Below, piece after piece: positions 6,101 through 12,191 of a DNA stretch of 12,191 nucleotides. The position numbers and the translations under genes were made by a program. Source of the stretch: JBCBJZ01 sp038522635 (lineage in GTDB: Bacteria > Pseudomonadota > Alphaproteobacteria > Rhizobiales > Hyphomicrobiaceae); the NCBI GenBank assembly GCA_038522635.1, contig JBCBJZ010000114.1, positions 1 through 12,191 on the forward strand, given 5' to 3'. Positions within the stretch are counted from its first letter, which is position 1. Each line of letters opens with the position of its first letter. Under the pieces are notes generated by a model, which had not been told where the DNA came from, made no database searches, and saw only the letters and a list, made by a program, of their open reading frames with translations.

Positions 6101-8578
6101 ATGAGCCCTTTGCCCACTCACGCCCGTGCGGTCATCATCGGGGGCGGCGTCATCGGTTGTTCGGTGGCCTATCACCTGGCCAAAATGGGCTGGCGCGATG
6201 TGGTGCTGCTCGAACGCGATCGCCTCACGTCGGGCACCACGTGGCATGCGGCCGGCCTGATCGCGCAATTGCGGGCGACGCTCAACATGACGTTGCTCGC
6301 GAAGTACTCCACCGATCTCTATCACGCACTTGAAGAGGAAACCGGGCTTGCCACCGGCTACGTCCAGCACGGCTCGGTCGCGGTCGCGTTGACTCAGGCG
6401 CGCATGGAGGAATTCCGCCGCCAGGCCTCGATGGCCAAGCCGTTCGGGATCGATGTGGAAGTGCTGGGCCCGGGCGACGTCAAAGCCAAGCATCCTCTTG
6501 TCGCGGACCACGACGTTGTTGGTGGGCTGTTCATCCCGAAAGATGGTCAGGCCGATCCCGCGAACATCACGCAGGCGCTGGCCAAAGGCGCGCGGATGCA
6601 TGGCGCCACCATCATCGAGGGCGCCCGCGTCACCGGCATCACTCAGCAGGACGGCCGGGTCACCGGCGTCACCACGGCTCAAGGCCCGATCAAGGCTGAC
6701 TACGTGGTCAACGCCGCGGGCATGTGGGCGCGCGAGGTCGGTGCCATGGCCGGGGTGCGCGTCGCGTTGCAAGCGTGCGAGCACTTCTACGTGGTGACCG
6801 ACGCCAACGAAGAGATCCCGAAGGGCCTGCCCGTGTTGCGGGTTCCTGACGAATGCGCCTACTTCAAGGAAGATGCGGGTAAGTTGCTGGTCGGCTTTTT
6901 TGAGCCGGTCGCTAAGCCCTGGGCGGTTGACGGAATCCCGCACGATGCGTCCTTCACCACGCTTGAAGATGACTGGGACCACGTCGCGCCGCAGCTTGAA
7001 CAGGCGTTGGAGCGCGTGCCGCTGCTTGCCAACACGGGCATCCATACGTTCTTCAACGGCCCTGAGAGCTTCACGCCGGATGACCGCTACCTGCTCGGCG
7101 AGGCGCCTGAATTGAGGAACTTCTACGTGGCCGCGGGCTTCAATTCGGTCGGCATTCAATCGGCGGGCGGCGCCGGCAAAGCGCTGGCTGAGTGGATGGA
7201 AGGCGGCGAAGCACCCTTCGATTTGGGCGATGTCGATATCGCGCGGTTGTTCCCTTTCCAAGCGAACAAGACCTACCTTAAGTCCCGCGTGACCGAAACG
7301 CTGGGCCTGCTCTACGCCGACCACTGGCCCTACCGTCACTACGAGACCGCCCGCGGGGTGCGCCATACGCCGTTGCACGAGGACCTGGCCGCCGCCGGCG
7401 CGTGCTTTGGCGAAGCGGCCGGTTGGGAGCGCGCGTTCTGGTACCTACCTGAAGAGGCGCGTGCGCGCGGTGAAAAGCCGAACTACGCCTACGACTGGGG
7501 CCGCCAAAACTGGTTCGAACATGCCGCGGGCGAGCACCGCGCGGTGCGCGAGACGGCCGGACTTTTCGATCTCTCGCCGTTCGGCAAGATCCGGGTTGAA
7601 GGCCGCGATGCTGAATCGGTGCTGCAACGCATTTGCGCCAACGACATTGACGTTAATCCAGGCCGCATCGTTTACACCCAGTGGCTGAATTCGATGGGCG
7701 GTATCGAAGCCGACCTCACGGTCACGCGCCTGCATGAGACCGCCTTCCTGATCATTACGGGTGCTGCCGTGGTGCCGCGTGATCTCAAGTGGTTGCGCGC
7801 CCATACGCCTGACGATGCACACTGCGTGATCACCGATGTGACCGCGGGTGAAGCGTGCATCGCGGTGATGGGGCCGAACGCGCGCAAGATCCTCGCCCCG
7901 CTTGTCAACGTGGACCTGACGAACGACGCTTTCCCCTTTGGCACCGCGCAGGAGGTCGAGATCGGCATGGCTCTCGCGCGCGCCCACCGCATCACCTACG
8001 TCGGCGAACTGGGCTGGGAGATCTACATGCCCACCGACATGGCCCGCCACGTCTACCGCACCATCGTTGAAGCTAGCGGTGCAGTCGAGCACGGTTTGCG
8101 CCATTGCGGCATGCACACCCTCGATAGCTGCCGGCTTGAAAAGGCGTTCCGGCACATGGGCCACGATGTGACAAGCGAGGATAATGTGCTGGAAGCGGGC
8201 TTAGGCTTTGCTGTCAAGCTCGACAAGCGCCCTTCGAAGTTCGGGGACTTCTTGGGTCGCGACAAGGTCTTGGCGAAGAAGCAGACCGGGTTCACCCGGC
8301 GTCTGCTGCAGTTCAAGCTAGAGGACGCCGCACCCCTCCTCTACCACAACGAGCCCATCGTGCGGGACGGCAAGATCGCAGGGCACATCACGTCAGGCAA
8401 TTACGGGCACCACCTGGGCGGTGCGATCGGGCTTGGCTACGTCACCACCACGCCGGATCAATCGGCCGCCGACGTGACGGGTGCTGGCTACGAGATCGAG
8501 GTCGCCGGCAAACGCATCCCAGCCACGGCCAGCCTGCGCCCCTTGCTCGATCCCAAGTCCGAACGCATCCGCGTCTGA
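6101..8578 (+). CDS. FAD-dependent oxidoreductase fused to GcvT domain (dimethylglycine/sarcosine dehydrogenase family)
   Basis: 825 residues from the ATG at 6101, the usual length for this fusion. The N-terminal DAO-type FAD domain has GGGVIG (14-19), the ribose-binding acid E38 in VVLLERD, and GTTWHAAGL, where H49 matches the histidine that carries covalent FAD in dimethylglycine dehydrogenase. DDRYLLGEAPELRNFYVAAGFNSVG (from 327) closes the flavin domain. A middle FAO_M-type segment follows, then a GcvT/aminomethyltransferase-like folate domain with FDLSPFGKI (489-497), GELGWEIYMP (635-644) and DSCRLEKAFRHMGHD. The family oxidatively demethylates N-methyl amino acids and passes the one-carbon unit to tetrahydrofolate; dimethylglycine or sarcosine is likely, but the substrate is not fixed by sequence. 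Earlier in-frame starts (5963, 6092) are less likely: GAGGA sits 8 nt before 6101, and the extra residues run through the 19-bp repeat. No glycine-cleavage genes adjoin it. Confidence 0.92.
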   Translation: MSPLPTHARAVIIGGGVIGCSVAYHLAKMGWRDVVLLERDRLTSGTTWHAAGLIAQLRATLNMTLLAKYSTDLYHALEEETGLATGYVQHGSVAVALTQARMEEFRRQASMAKPFGIDVEVLGPGDVKAKHPLVADHDVVGGLFIPKDGQADPANITQALAKGARMHGATIIEGARVTGITQQDGRVTGVTTAQGPIKADYVVNAAGMWAREVGAMAGVRVALQACEHFYVVTDANEEIPKGLPVLRVPDECAYFKEDAGKLLVGFFEPVAKPWAVDGIPHDASFTTLEDDWDHVAPQLEQALERVPLLANTGIHTFFNGPESFTPDDRYLLGEAPELRNFYVAAGFNSVGIQSAGGAGKALAEWMEGGEAPFDLGDVDIARLFPFQANKTYLKSRVTETLGLLYADHWPYRHYETARGVRHTPLHEDLAAAGACFGEAAGWERAFWYLPEEARARGEKPNYAYDWGRQNWFEHAAGEHRAVRETAGLFDLSPFGKIRVEGRDAESVLQRICANDIDVNPGRIVYTQWLNSMGGIEADLTVTRLHETAFLIITGAAVVPRDLKWLRAHTPDDAHCVITDVTAGEACIAVMGPNARKILAPLVNVDLTNDAFPFGTAQEVEIGMALARAHRITYVGELGWEIYMPTDMARHVYRTIVEASGAVEHGLRHCGMHTLDSCRLEKAFRHMGHDVTSEDNVLEAGLGFAVKLDKRPSKFGDFLGRDKVLAKKQTGFTRRLLQFKLEDAAPLLYHNEPIVRDGKIAGHITSGNYGHHLGGAIGLGYVTTTPDQSAADVTGAGYEIEVAGKRIPATASLRPLLDPKSERIRV

Positions 8579-8584
8579 CCTCCG

Positions 8585-8605
8585 TCCTACCCAAAAGGGG
8601 TAGGA
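8585..8605. terminator. Hairpin between convergent genes, possible bidirectional terminator
   Basis: TCCTACCC (8585-8592) and GGGTAGGA (8598-8605) form a perfect 8-bp stem with an AAAAG loop, starting 6 nt after the stop of the FAD/GcvT gene. It lies in the 111-nt gap between two convergent genes, where a shared terminator is expected. Neither strand has a U-tract after the stem, so intrinsic termination would be weak. The rest of the gap shows nothing recognisable. Confidence 0.5.
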
Positions 8606-8689
8606 AGCCGTGGCGGGCGCGTGGCTGAAGATGAATGACGATGTGAGTGCTTAGATGTCGGTGCGGCCTCGCATGTTGCACCCGTTGCT

Positions 8690-9619
8690 CTAGCTCGTCG
8701 GGAGCGGAGCGGCCTGCGCCAGGAAGGCTCGAGCTTTCTTGAGGGTCGGGAGGCCCGCTCGGCCGCCGAGCGCGCGGCACTTCATGGCGGAGACCGCTGA
8801 CGCGAGCGCGGCTGCAGCTTCGACGTTCATGCCTTGCGCGATGGCGAAGGCGAAGGCCCCATGGAACGCGTCGCCCGCGCCTGTCGTGTCGATCACGTCC
8901 ACGGCGAAGGCAGGCTGTTCGCCCGAGCGCCCCTCGCAGTCGGACCACAGGTAGCCAGCACTGCCGCGCGTCACGCCCGCATGCGCCACGCCTTCAGCGC
9001 AGACTTTGGCAAGGCCCTCCACATCGTTCGTCGTGCCCGTGTATTGCTGAAGCGCGGGCTGGGAAAAGATCGCGTAGTCGGTCAGCGGCAGCAGCAAAGG
9101 CAATTGATCGTGGTTGCCAAGGTCAGCATCGAGCACCGTCGGGCGGCCGATGCTGCGCGCGTGGCGGAAACCAAGCGTAACCGCCTCCAGCCACCGAAGA
9201 TCGCCCATCAAGACGTCGGCGCGCTCGACGTCCTCAAGCGACAGCATGGTTGTATCGGACGGCATAACGTGCGCCCGGTTGCCCACGATCAGGCGTTCGC
9301 CGACCTGATCAACGATGATCGAAGAGGCGGGCGAGCGAAAGCCGGCATGGACGGCGATCCCGCCGGTTGCGATGCCCTCTTGGGTCAGTTCATCGATGAT
9401 GGCACCGCCAACCCGGTCATCGCCGACTCGGCTCCAAAGCGATACGCGCGCGCCAAGCCGAGCGGCCGCAACGGCCGCGTTCGCCGCCATGCCGCCGCCA
9501 ACCTCAAGGTAGTCGAGCGCGGGCACCTTCATGGGCGTCGGTGGAAACGCGGCGATCCGGTGGATGCGATCGAAGGCGGCATTGCCGATGCACAACACGG
9601 CCGGGGTGGCAGCGGCCAT
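8690..9619 (-). CDS. PfkB-family sugar kinase, sulfofructose kinase (YihV)-like
   Basis: 309 residues with a ribokinase/PfkB fold, an ATP-dependent cytoplasmic sugar or sugar-derivative kinase. The N-terminal substrate region has VLCIGNAAFDRI (8-19) and EVGGGMAANAAVAAARLGA (39-57), followed by SRVGDDRVGG. The C-terminal signature VIDTTGAGDAFHGAFAFA (242-259) contains the anion hole and the catalytic base D250. The GGGxAAxAAVAAARLGA and RVGDD wording resembles E. coli YihV (sulfofructose kinase) and related ketohexokinase-like proteins. No sulfoglycolysis aldolase, isomerase or transporter is nearby, so the substrate is unknown. The ATG at 9619 has GAGG 5 nt upstream. It is 136 nt downstream of the ABM gene on the same strand, with a strong hairpin in between, and converges on the FAD/GcvT gene. 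It shares its fold family with ThiD but is clearly distinct. Confidence 0.88.
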   Translation of the reverse strand: MAAATPAVLCIGNAAFDRIHRIAAFPPTPMKVPALDYLEVGGGMAANAAVAAARLGARVSLWSRVGDDRVGGAIIDELTQEGIATGGIAVHAGFRSPASSIIVDQVGERLIVGNRAHVMPSDTTMLSLEDVERADVLMGDLRWLEAVTLGFRHARSIGRPTVLDADLGNHDQLPLLLPLTDYAIFSQPALQQYTGTTNDVEGLAKVCAEGVAHAGVTRGSAGYLWSDCEGRSGEQPAFAVDVIDTTGAGDAFHGAFAFAIAQGMNVEAAAALASAVSAMKCRALGGRAGLPTLKKARAFLAQAAPLPTS

Positions 9620-9714
9620 CGCACCTCTCTTTCCTGCCAGTTCTCTCGATGCGCTTTAGCTCATCGGGCGATCGATCGGGATCAAGGTGAGCCCGAAATC
9701 GACAGCGCACGCCC

Positions 9715-9751
9715 GCGCCGCCCGTTCGATCGATCGATCGATCGGCGGCGC
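9715..9751 (-). terminator. Compound hairpin with (TCGA)n core after the ABM gene
   Basis: GCGCCGCC (9715-9722) pairs with GGCGGCGC (9744-9751). The enclosed segment contains a self-complementary GATC/TCGA tetranucleotide run (9726-9744, four TCGA units plus TCG) that can fold into an inner stem. On the minus strand the structure starts 4 nt after the stop codon of the ABM gene, a typical place for a terminator or an RNA 3'-end stabiliser. No U-tract follows, so efficiency as an intrinsic terminator is doubtful. Confidence 0.45.
9726..9744. repeat. TCGA tetranucleotide microsatellite
   Basis: Four perfect TCGA units plus TCG make a self-complementary tract lying between the ABM gene and the PfkB kinase. 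A shorter CGATCGATCG occurs at 9669-9678 in the same gap. Such tracts can slip in copy number and also provide overlapping GATC and CGATCG sites. Confidence 0.85.
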
Positions 9752-9755
9752 CGTC

Positions 9756-10058
9756 TCATACAAGCCCGCTTGTTGGCAAGCGCTCGTAGGTGAGCACACG
9801 CTTGCTCACCACCCAGGAAGCGACAGTTTCTGCGAACGCCTTGTAATGATCGCTTTGCGTGTGCGCGTTGAAGGCCGCCTCGTCGTCGTAGACCTCGTAG
9901 AGGAAAAAACTGCCGCCATCGGTCGGGTCGATGCTGACGTCGAACTGCGAGCAGCCGGGCTCGCGCTCCACGGAGATTCGCGCGTTGCGCAACATCGCGT
10001 GGCGGAAGGACTCAATACGTTCAGGCTTGATCTCGAAAAAAACGACGACGACGAACAT
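9756..10058 (-). CDS. ABM-domain protein, putative quinol monooxygenase / LsrG-like
   Basis: 100 residues, the usual size of a single antibiotic-biosynthesis-monooxygenase (dimeric ferredoxin-like) domain. It shows the first strand MFVVVVFFEIKPE (1-13), the helix with R/HAMLRNARIS, the conserved turn EPGCSQFDVSIDP (33-45), and FFLYEVYDDEAAFNAHTQSDHYKAF (51-75). These are the hallmarks of the YgiN/LsrG branch, small cofactor-independent oxygenases or isomerases that often work on quinols or reactive metabolites. The real substrate is unknown. A longer frame starts at 10100, but AGGAG sits right in front of the ATG at 10058, and the domain begins there. It lies 85 nt downstream of the HMG-CoA-lyase-family gene on the same strand, so co-transcription is possible. 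Its last codons contain an 8-bp inverted repeat (GGTGAGCA/TGCTCACC, 9789-9810). Confidence 0.87.
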   Translation of the reverse strand: MFVVVVFFEIKPERIESFRHAMLRNARISVEREPGCSQFDVSIDPTDGGSFFLYEVYDDEAAFNAHTQSDHYKAFAETVASWVVSKRVLTYERLPTSGLV

Positions 10059-10143
10059 GCCGGCTCCTGCTATCCTTGGCGCCCGTTGCTCGGGTTCCAA
10101 CCATGAGTTGTCGGCTCTACTTCAAGCTGAAGCGAACGCGACC

Positions 10144-11142
10144 CTAAGCGGCGATGCCTTGCGATGCTGCTCCAAACCCTGAGAGTGCGCGGGCCCGCGG
10201 CACCTGACGGATGCGCCCAGCTGCGAGTTCCGGTGCGACCGTCATCGCAAGGTCAGCCGCGTTCAACAACGCCTCCAGATCGATGCCTGTCGAGACCCCC
10301 ATGTGCTCGAAGGCGAACACGAGGTCCTCGGTGGCCGTGTTGCCCGAAGCGCCCGGCGCGAACGGACAGCCACCAAGCCCCGCCGCCGCACCATCGAACG
10401 AACGGATGCCTGCATCGTAAGCCGCAAGCGCGTTCGCAACGCCCAGGTTGTAGGTGTCGTGGCCATGGAACGCGAACGTGACGCCTTGCGGCCCATAGCG
10501 TTCCTGCAGGCTCGTGAAGAGGCTGCGCACATGGTCTGTTGCCGCACGGCCCGTGGTGTCCGCGATGCCGATTTCGCCAGGGGGGAGAAACGCCAACGCC
10601 GCATCAAGGCAGGCGAAAACGGCGCTTTCGTCGGTACGCCCTTCGAATGGGCAATCGAACGCGGTGGCGAGATTGAAACGCACGCGCACATCATCGCGCT
10701 GCACGCCCTCCCACGCCGCGCGCAGCTCCTGCAGGCTCTCGTTGACGGAGCGGCGCACGTTATTCTGGTTATGGCTTTCAGAGACCGAGACCACCCAGTG
10801 GATGTCCTTCACGCCGGCCTCCACCGCCATCTCAAGCCCTTTGCGGTTGGGCACCAACACGGCCGTGCGCAGGCCCGCAGGCAACGTCACGCGCTGCATG
10901 ATCTCAGTGATATCCGCCATCTGGGGGATGGCCTTGGGCGATACGAACGCGCCGATTTCCATGCGTTTAAGGCCGCTTGCCGCCAAGGCTTCGATGATGC
11001 GGATCTTCAAGTCCGTTTCGATGAAAGGCTTGACCACCTGGAAGCCATCGCGCGGTGCGACTTCGACGATGTCGACGGCGGGTTTGGTCGCGCCATTCCC
11101 TTGCGATGAACCGGACATCTGATCATTTTGCGTTGCACTCAC
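10144..11142 (-). CDS. HMG-CoA lyase family protein
   Basis: 332 residues with the TIM-barrel HMG-CoA lyase domain, which cleaves 3-hydroxy-3-methylglutaryl-CoA to acetoacetate and acetyl-CoA; relatives act on other hydroxyacyl-CoAs. Visible active-site features are EVAPRDGFQ (27-35; R31, D32), RMEIGAFVSPKAIPQM (60-75; E62), the metal ligands H226 and H228 in FHGHDTYNLG, and the mobile signature loop GLGGCPFAPGASGNTATEDLV with the catalytic C259. The catalytic set I looked for is complete. The start is a GTG at 11142 with a strong GAGGAGGG 6 nt upstream, encoded inside the end of the preceding gene. GTGA overlaps its stop codon by 4 nt, so translation is coupled to the CoA-transferase. The first 20 residues are a polar, Gly/Ser/Gln-rich tail. 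The pairing suggests a free acid is first activated to its CoA ester, then cleaved here. Confidence 0.92.
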   Translation of the reverse strand: MSATQNDQMSGSSQGNGATKPAVDIVEVAPRDGFQVVKPFIETDLKIRIIEALAASGLKRMEIGAFVSPKAIPQMADITEIMQRVTLPAGLRTAVLVPNRKGLEMAVEAGVKDIHWVVSVSESHNQNNVRRSVNESLQELRAAWEGVQRDDVRVRFNLATAFDCPFEGRTDESAVFACLDAALAFLPPGEIGIADTTGRAATDHVRSLFTSLQERYGPQGVTFAFHGHDTYNLGVANALAAYDAGIRSFDGAAAGLGGCPFAPGASGNTATEDLVFAFEHMGVSTGIDLEALLNAADLAMTVAPELAAGRIRQVPRARALSGFGAASQGIAA

Positions 11143-12191
11143 AGCGCACCCTCCTCTCGCAGTCGTTCAATCTGATCGTCTTCGTAGCCGAGCAGGTCGC
11201 GCAGCACCTCATCGGTGTGGGCGCCGACCTGCGGACCCGTCCAACGGATTTGTGCGGTGCGCTCAAGCCCCTCGACCACCGGCACCACGCCTGGATGCAG
11301 CGTCGGGCCAAGCAACGGGTCGGCGATTTCAACGACCATATCGCGCGCACGGTATTGCTCGTCGGCCGCGATGTCTTCGATCGTATAGACTTTTGAGACC
11401 GGCACGTTGACCTCGTCGAGCGCCTGCAGGATCGCATCCGCCGTCTGCGCGCTCGCCCAACCGTTGATCAGCGCATCGAGCGCGTCGCGGTTGCGCACGC
11501 GTGATGGGTTGTCGATAAACCGTGGATCATCCTTAAGGTCCGGTTGGCCCATCACGGTGGTGAGCTTGGCGAACAACGGGTTCGAATTGGCAGCGATCAG
11601 CACCCACGCCCCGTCAACGGAGCGGTAGGCATTGGAGGGTGATGCGGTCGAGATCGTCGACCCCTCCGGCTGGCGAACGCGCCCCAGATGCCCGTATTCA
11701 GGCAGGCAGCCTTCCAGCATCGACAGCACACTTTCGCCCAGCGCCACATCGATGATGCGCGGTTCGGTGCGCCCGCTGGCACGCTGGTCGATGACGGCGG
11801 CAAGAGCGCCCAGCGCGCCGTAAAGCCCAGAAAGGCTATCGCCGATGCTGACGCCGACACGCACCGGCGGGTGCTCGGCATCCATCGGGTTTGCGGTGAG
11901 ATGGCGCAGGCCGCCCTTCGCTTCGCCGATCACGCCGAAGCCGGCGCGTTTTGCATCAGGCCCAGTCTGTCCGTAGCCCGAAATGCGCACGATCACGAGG
12001 CCGGCGCGGGCGCCCGCCAACACGTCCGGGCCGAGCCCAAGCCGCTCAAGTTGCCCCGGCTTGAAGTTCTCGACCACAACGTCACACTGGCGCGCGACAT
12101 CGAGGACCATCTTGCGTCCAGCGTCCGACTTCAAATTCGCCGTGATCGAGCGCTTGTTGCGACCGTGAACGGACCACCACAGTGAGCGACC
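11139..12191 (-). CDS. CaiB/BaiF family III CoA-transferase, 5' end cut off by window edge
   Basis: The frame is open to the right edge, giving the last 350 residues; family members have about 400, so roughly 40-50 N-terminal residues are missing. The visible start, SLWWSVHGRNKRSITANLKS, matches the family's N-K-R-S block before the first Rossmann-like segment, so the TTG at 12134 is an internal leucine, not a start. Further motifs are VVVENFKPGQLERLGLG, VRISGYGQTGP, and GVSIGDSLSGLYGALGAL, where D118 of the visible part fits the catalytic aspartate that forms the acyl anhydride. The small domain with NPLFAKL and DPRFIDNPSRVRNRDAL follows. Such enzymes move CoA between carboxylic acids, for example succinyl-CoA to a dicarboxylate. 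It is coupled by a GTGA overlap to the HMG-CoA lyase-family gene, suggesting SUGCT-like activation of 3-hydroxy-3-methylglutarate or a similar acid; this is inference. Confidence 0.92.
   Translation of the reverse strand, partial: GRSLWWSVHGRNKRSITANLKSDAGRKMVLDVARQCDVVVENFKPGQLERLGLGPDVLAGARAGLVIVRISGYGQTGPDAKRAGFGVIGEAKGGLRHLTANPMDAEHPPVRVGVSIGDSLSGLYGALGALAAVIDQRASGRTEPRIIDVALGESVLSMLEGCLPEYGHLGRVRQPEGSTISTASPSNAYRSVDGAWVLIAANSNPLFAKLTTVMGQPDLKDDPRFIDNPSRVRNRDALDALINGWASAQTADAILQALDEVNVPVSKVYTIEDIAADEQYRARDMVVEIADPLLGPTLHPGVVPVVEGLERTAQIRWTGPQVGAHTDEVLRDLLGYEDDQIERLREEGAL

Noticed and set aside
5987..7378. Long minus-strand open frame of 463 codons opposite the FAD/GcvT gene
   Set aside because: It is the antisense shadow of a well-supported gene; its translation is low-complexity, rich in Arg, His, Gly and Asp, with no recognisable motif. 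High-GC coding DNA routinely leaves such frames open.
8834..9793. Plus-strand frame of 319 codons opposite the PfkB kinase
   Set aside because: An antisense shadow; the minus-strand frame has the complete kinase signature and a good ribosome binding site.
9789..9810. GGTGAGCA/TGCTCACC inverted repeat as a terminator
   Set aside because: It lies inside the coding end of the ABM gene, ahead of the stop, and a stronger hairpin sits just past the stop codon.
10303..11109. Plus-strand frame of 268 codons opposite the HMG-CoA lyase-family gene
   Set aside because: A shadow frame with Arg/His-rich unlikely protein; the lyase on the other strand has all expected active-site residues.
12120..12134. 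TTG at 12134 as the start of the CoA-transferase
   Set aside because: The frame continues upstream to the edge with clear family sequence (NKRSITAN), so the real start is outside the window.

Overview
The window reads as ordinary, gene-dense chromosome from a high-GC alphaproteobacterium, probably Hyphomicrobiales-like. This rests on GC-rich codons, the wording of the Pgk C-terminus (YLSSAGGAFLEWLEG) and the tkt/pgk neighbourhood, which is a recurring arrangement in that class. No rRNA, tRNA, CRISPR array, insertion sequence or phage gene was seen. Nine substantial genes are on the minus strand and one is on the plus strand.

From left to right: (1) 1-300, minus, the 5' part of a gene for a small secreted protein of unknown function, cut by the window edge. 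(2) 466-4715, minus, a central-carbon and cofactor block transcribed tkt (transketolase), pgk (phosphoglycerate kinase), thiD (HMP/HMP-P kinase). The gap gene (GAPDH) often found between tkt and pgk in this class is absent; a 67-nt spacer with an 8-bp hairpin is there instead. Between pgk and thiD lies a 43-codon reading frame joined to both neighbours by 4-nt ATGA overlaps and built largely on a 15-bp tandem repeat. (3) 4975-5838, minus, a crotonase-family protein lacking the usual hydratase glutamates. (4) Divergent from it, 6101-8578, plus, a fused FAD oxidoreductase/GcvT protein of the dimethylglycine/sarcosine dehydrogenase family, with a 19-bp tandem repeat just upstream of its start. 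(5) 8690-9619, minus, a PfkB-family sugar kinase resembling sulfofructose kinase YihV. (6) 9756-10058, minus, a small ABM-fold monooxygenase. (7) 10144-12191, minus, an HMG-CoA-lyase family gene translationally coupled through a GTGA overlap to an upstream CaiB/BaiF family III CoA-transferase, which runs off the right edge.

The genes form several functional groups. Tkt and Pgk serve the pentose phosphate/Calvin and glycolytic routes. ThiD makes the pyrimidine half of thiamine, and thiamine diphosphate is the cofactor of Tkt, so tkt and thiD in one gene string make metabolic sense. The FAD/GcvT protein probably demethylates an N-methylated amino acid and passes the carbon to tetrahydrofolate. 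The CoA-transferase/lyase pair probably activates a branched hydroxy-dicarboxylic acid such as 3-hydroxy-3-methylglutarate to its CoA ester and cleaves it. The kinase and ABM protein lie downstream of that pair on the same strand and may belong to the same catabolic unit, but this is not shown.

I see no convincing undescribed system. The best leads are the pgk/thiD overlap frame with its repeat, the CoA-transferase/lyase pair with the unassigned kinase and monooxygenase behind it, and the short tandem repeats and CGATCG-rich palindromes in several intergenic spaces.
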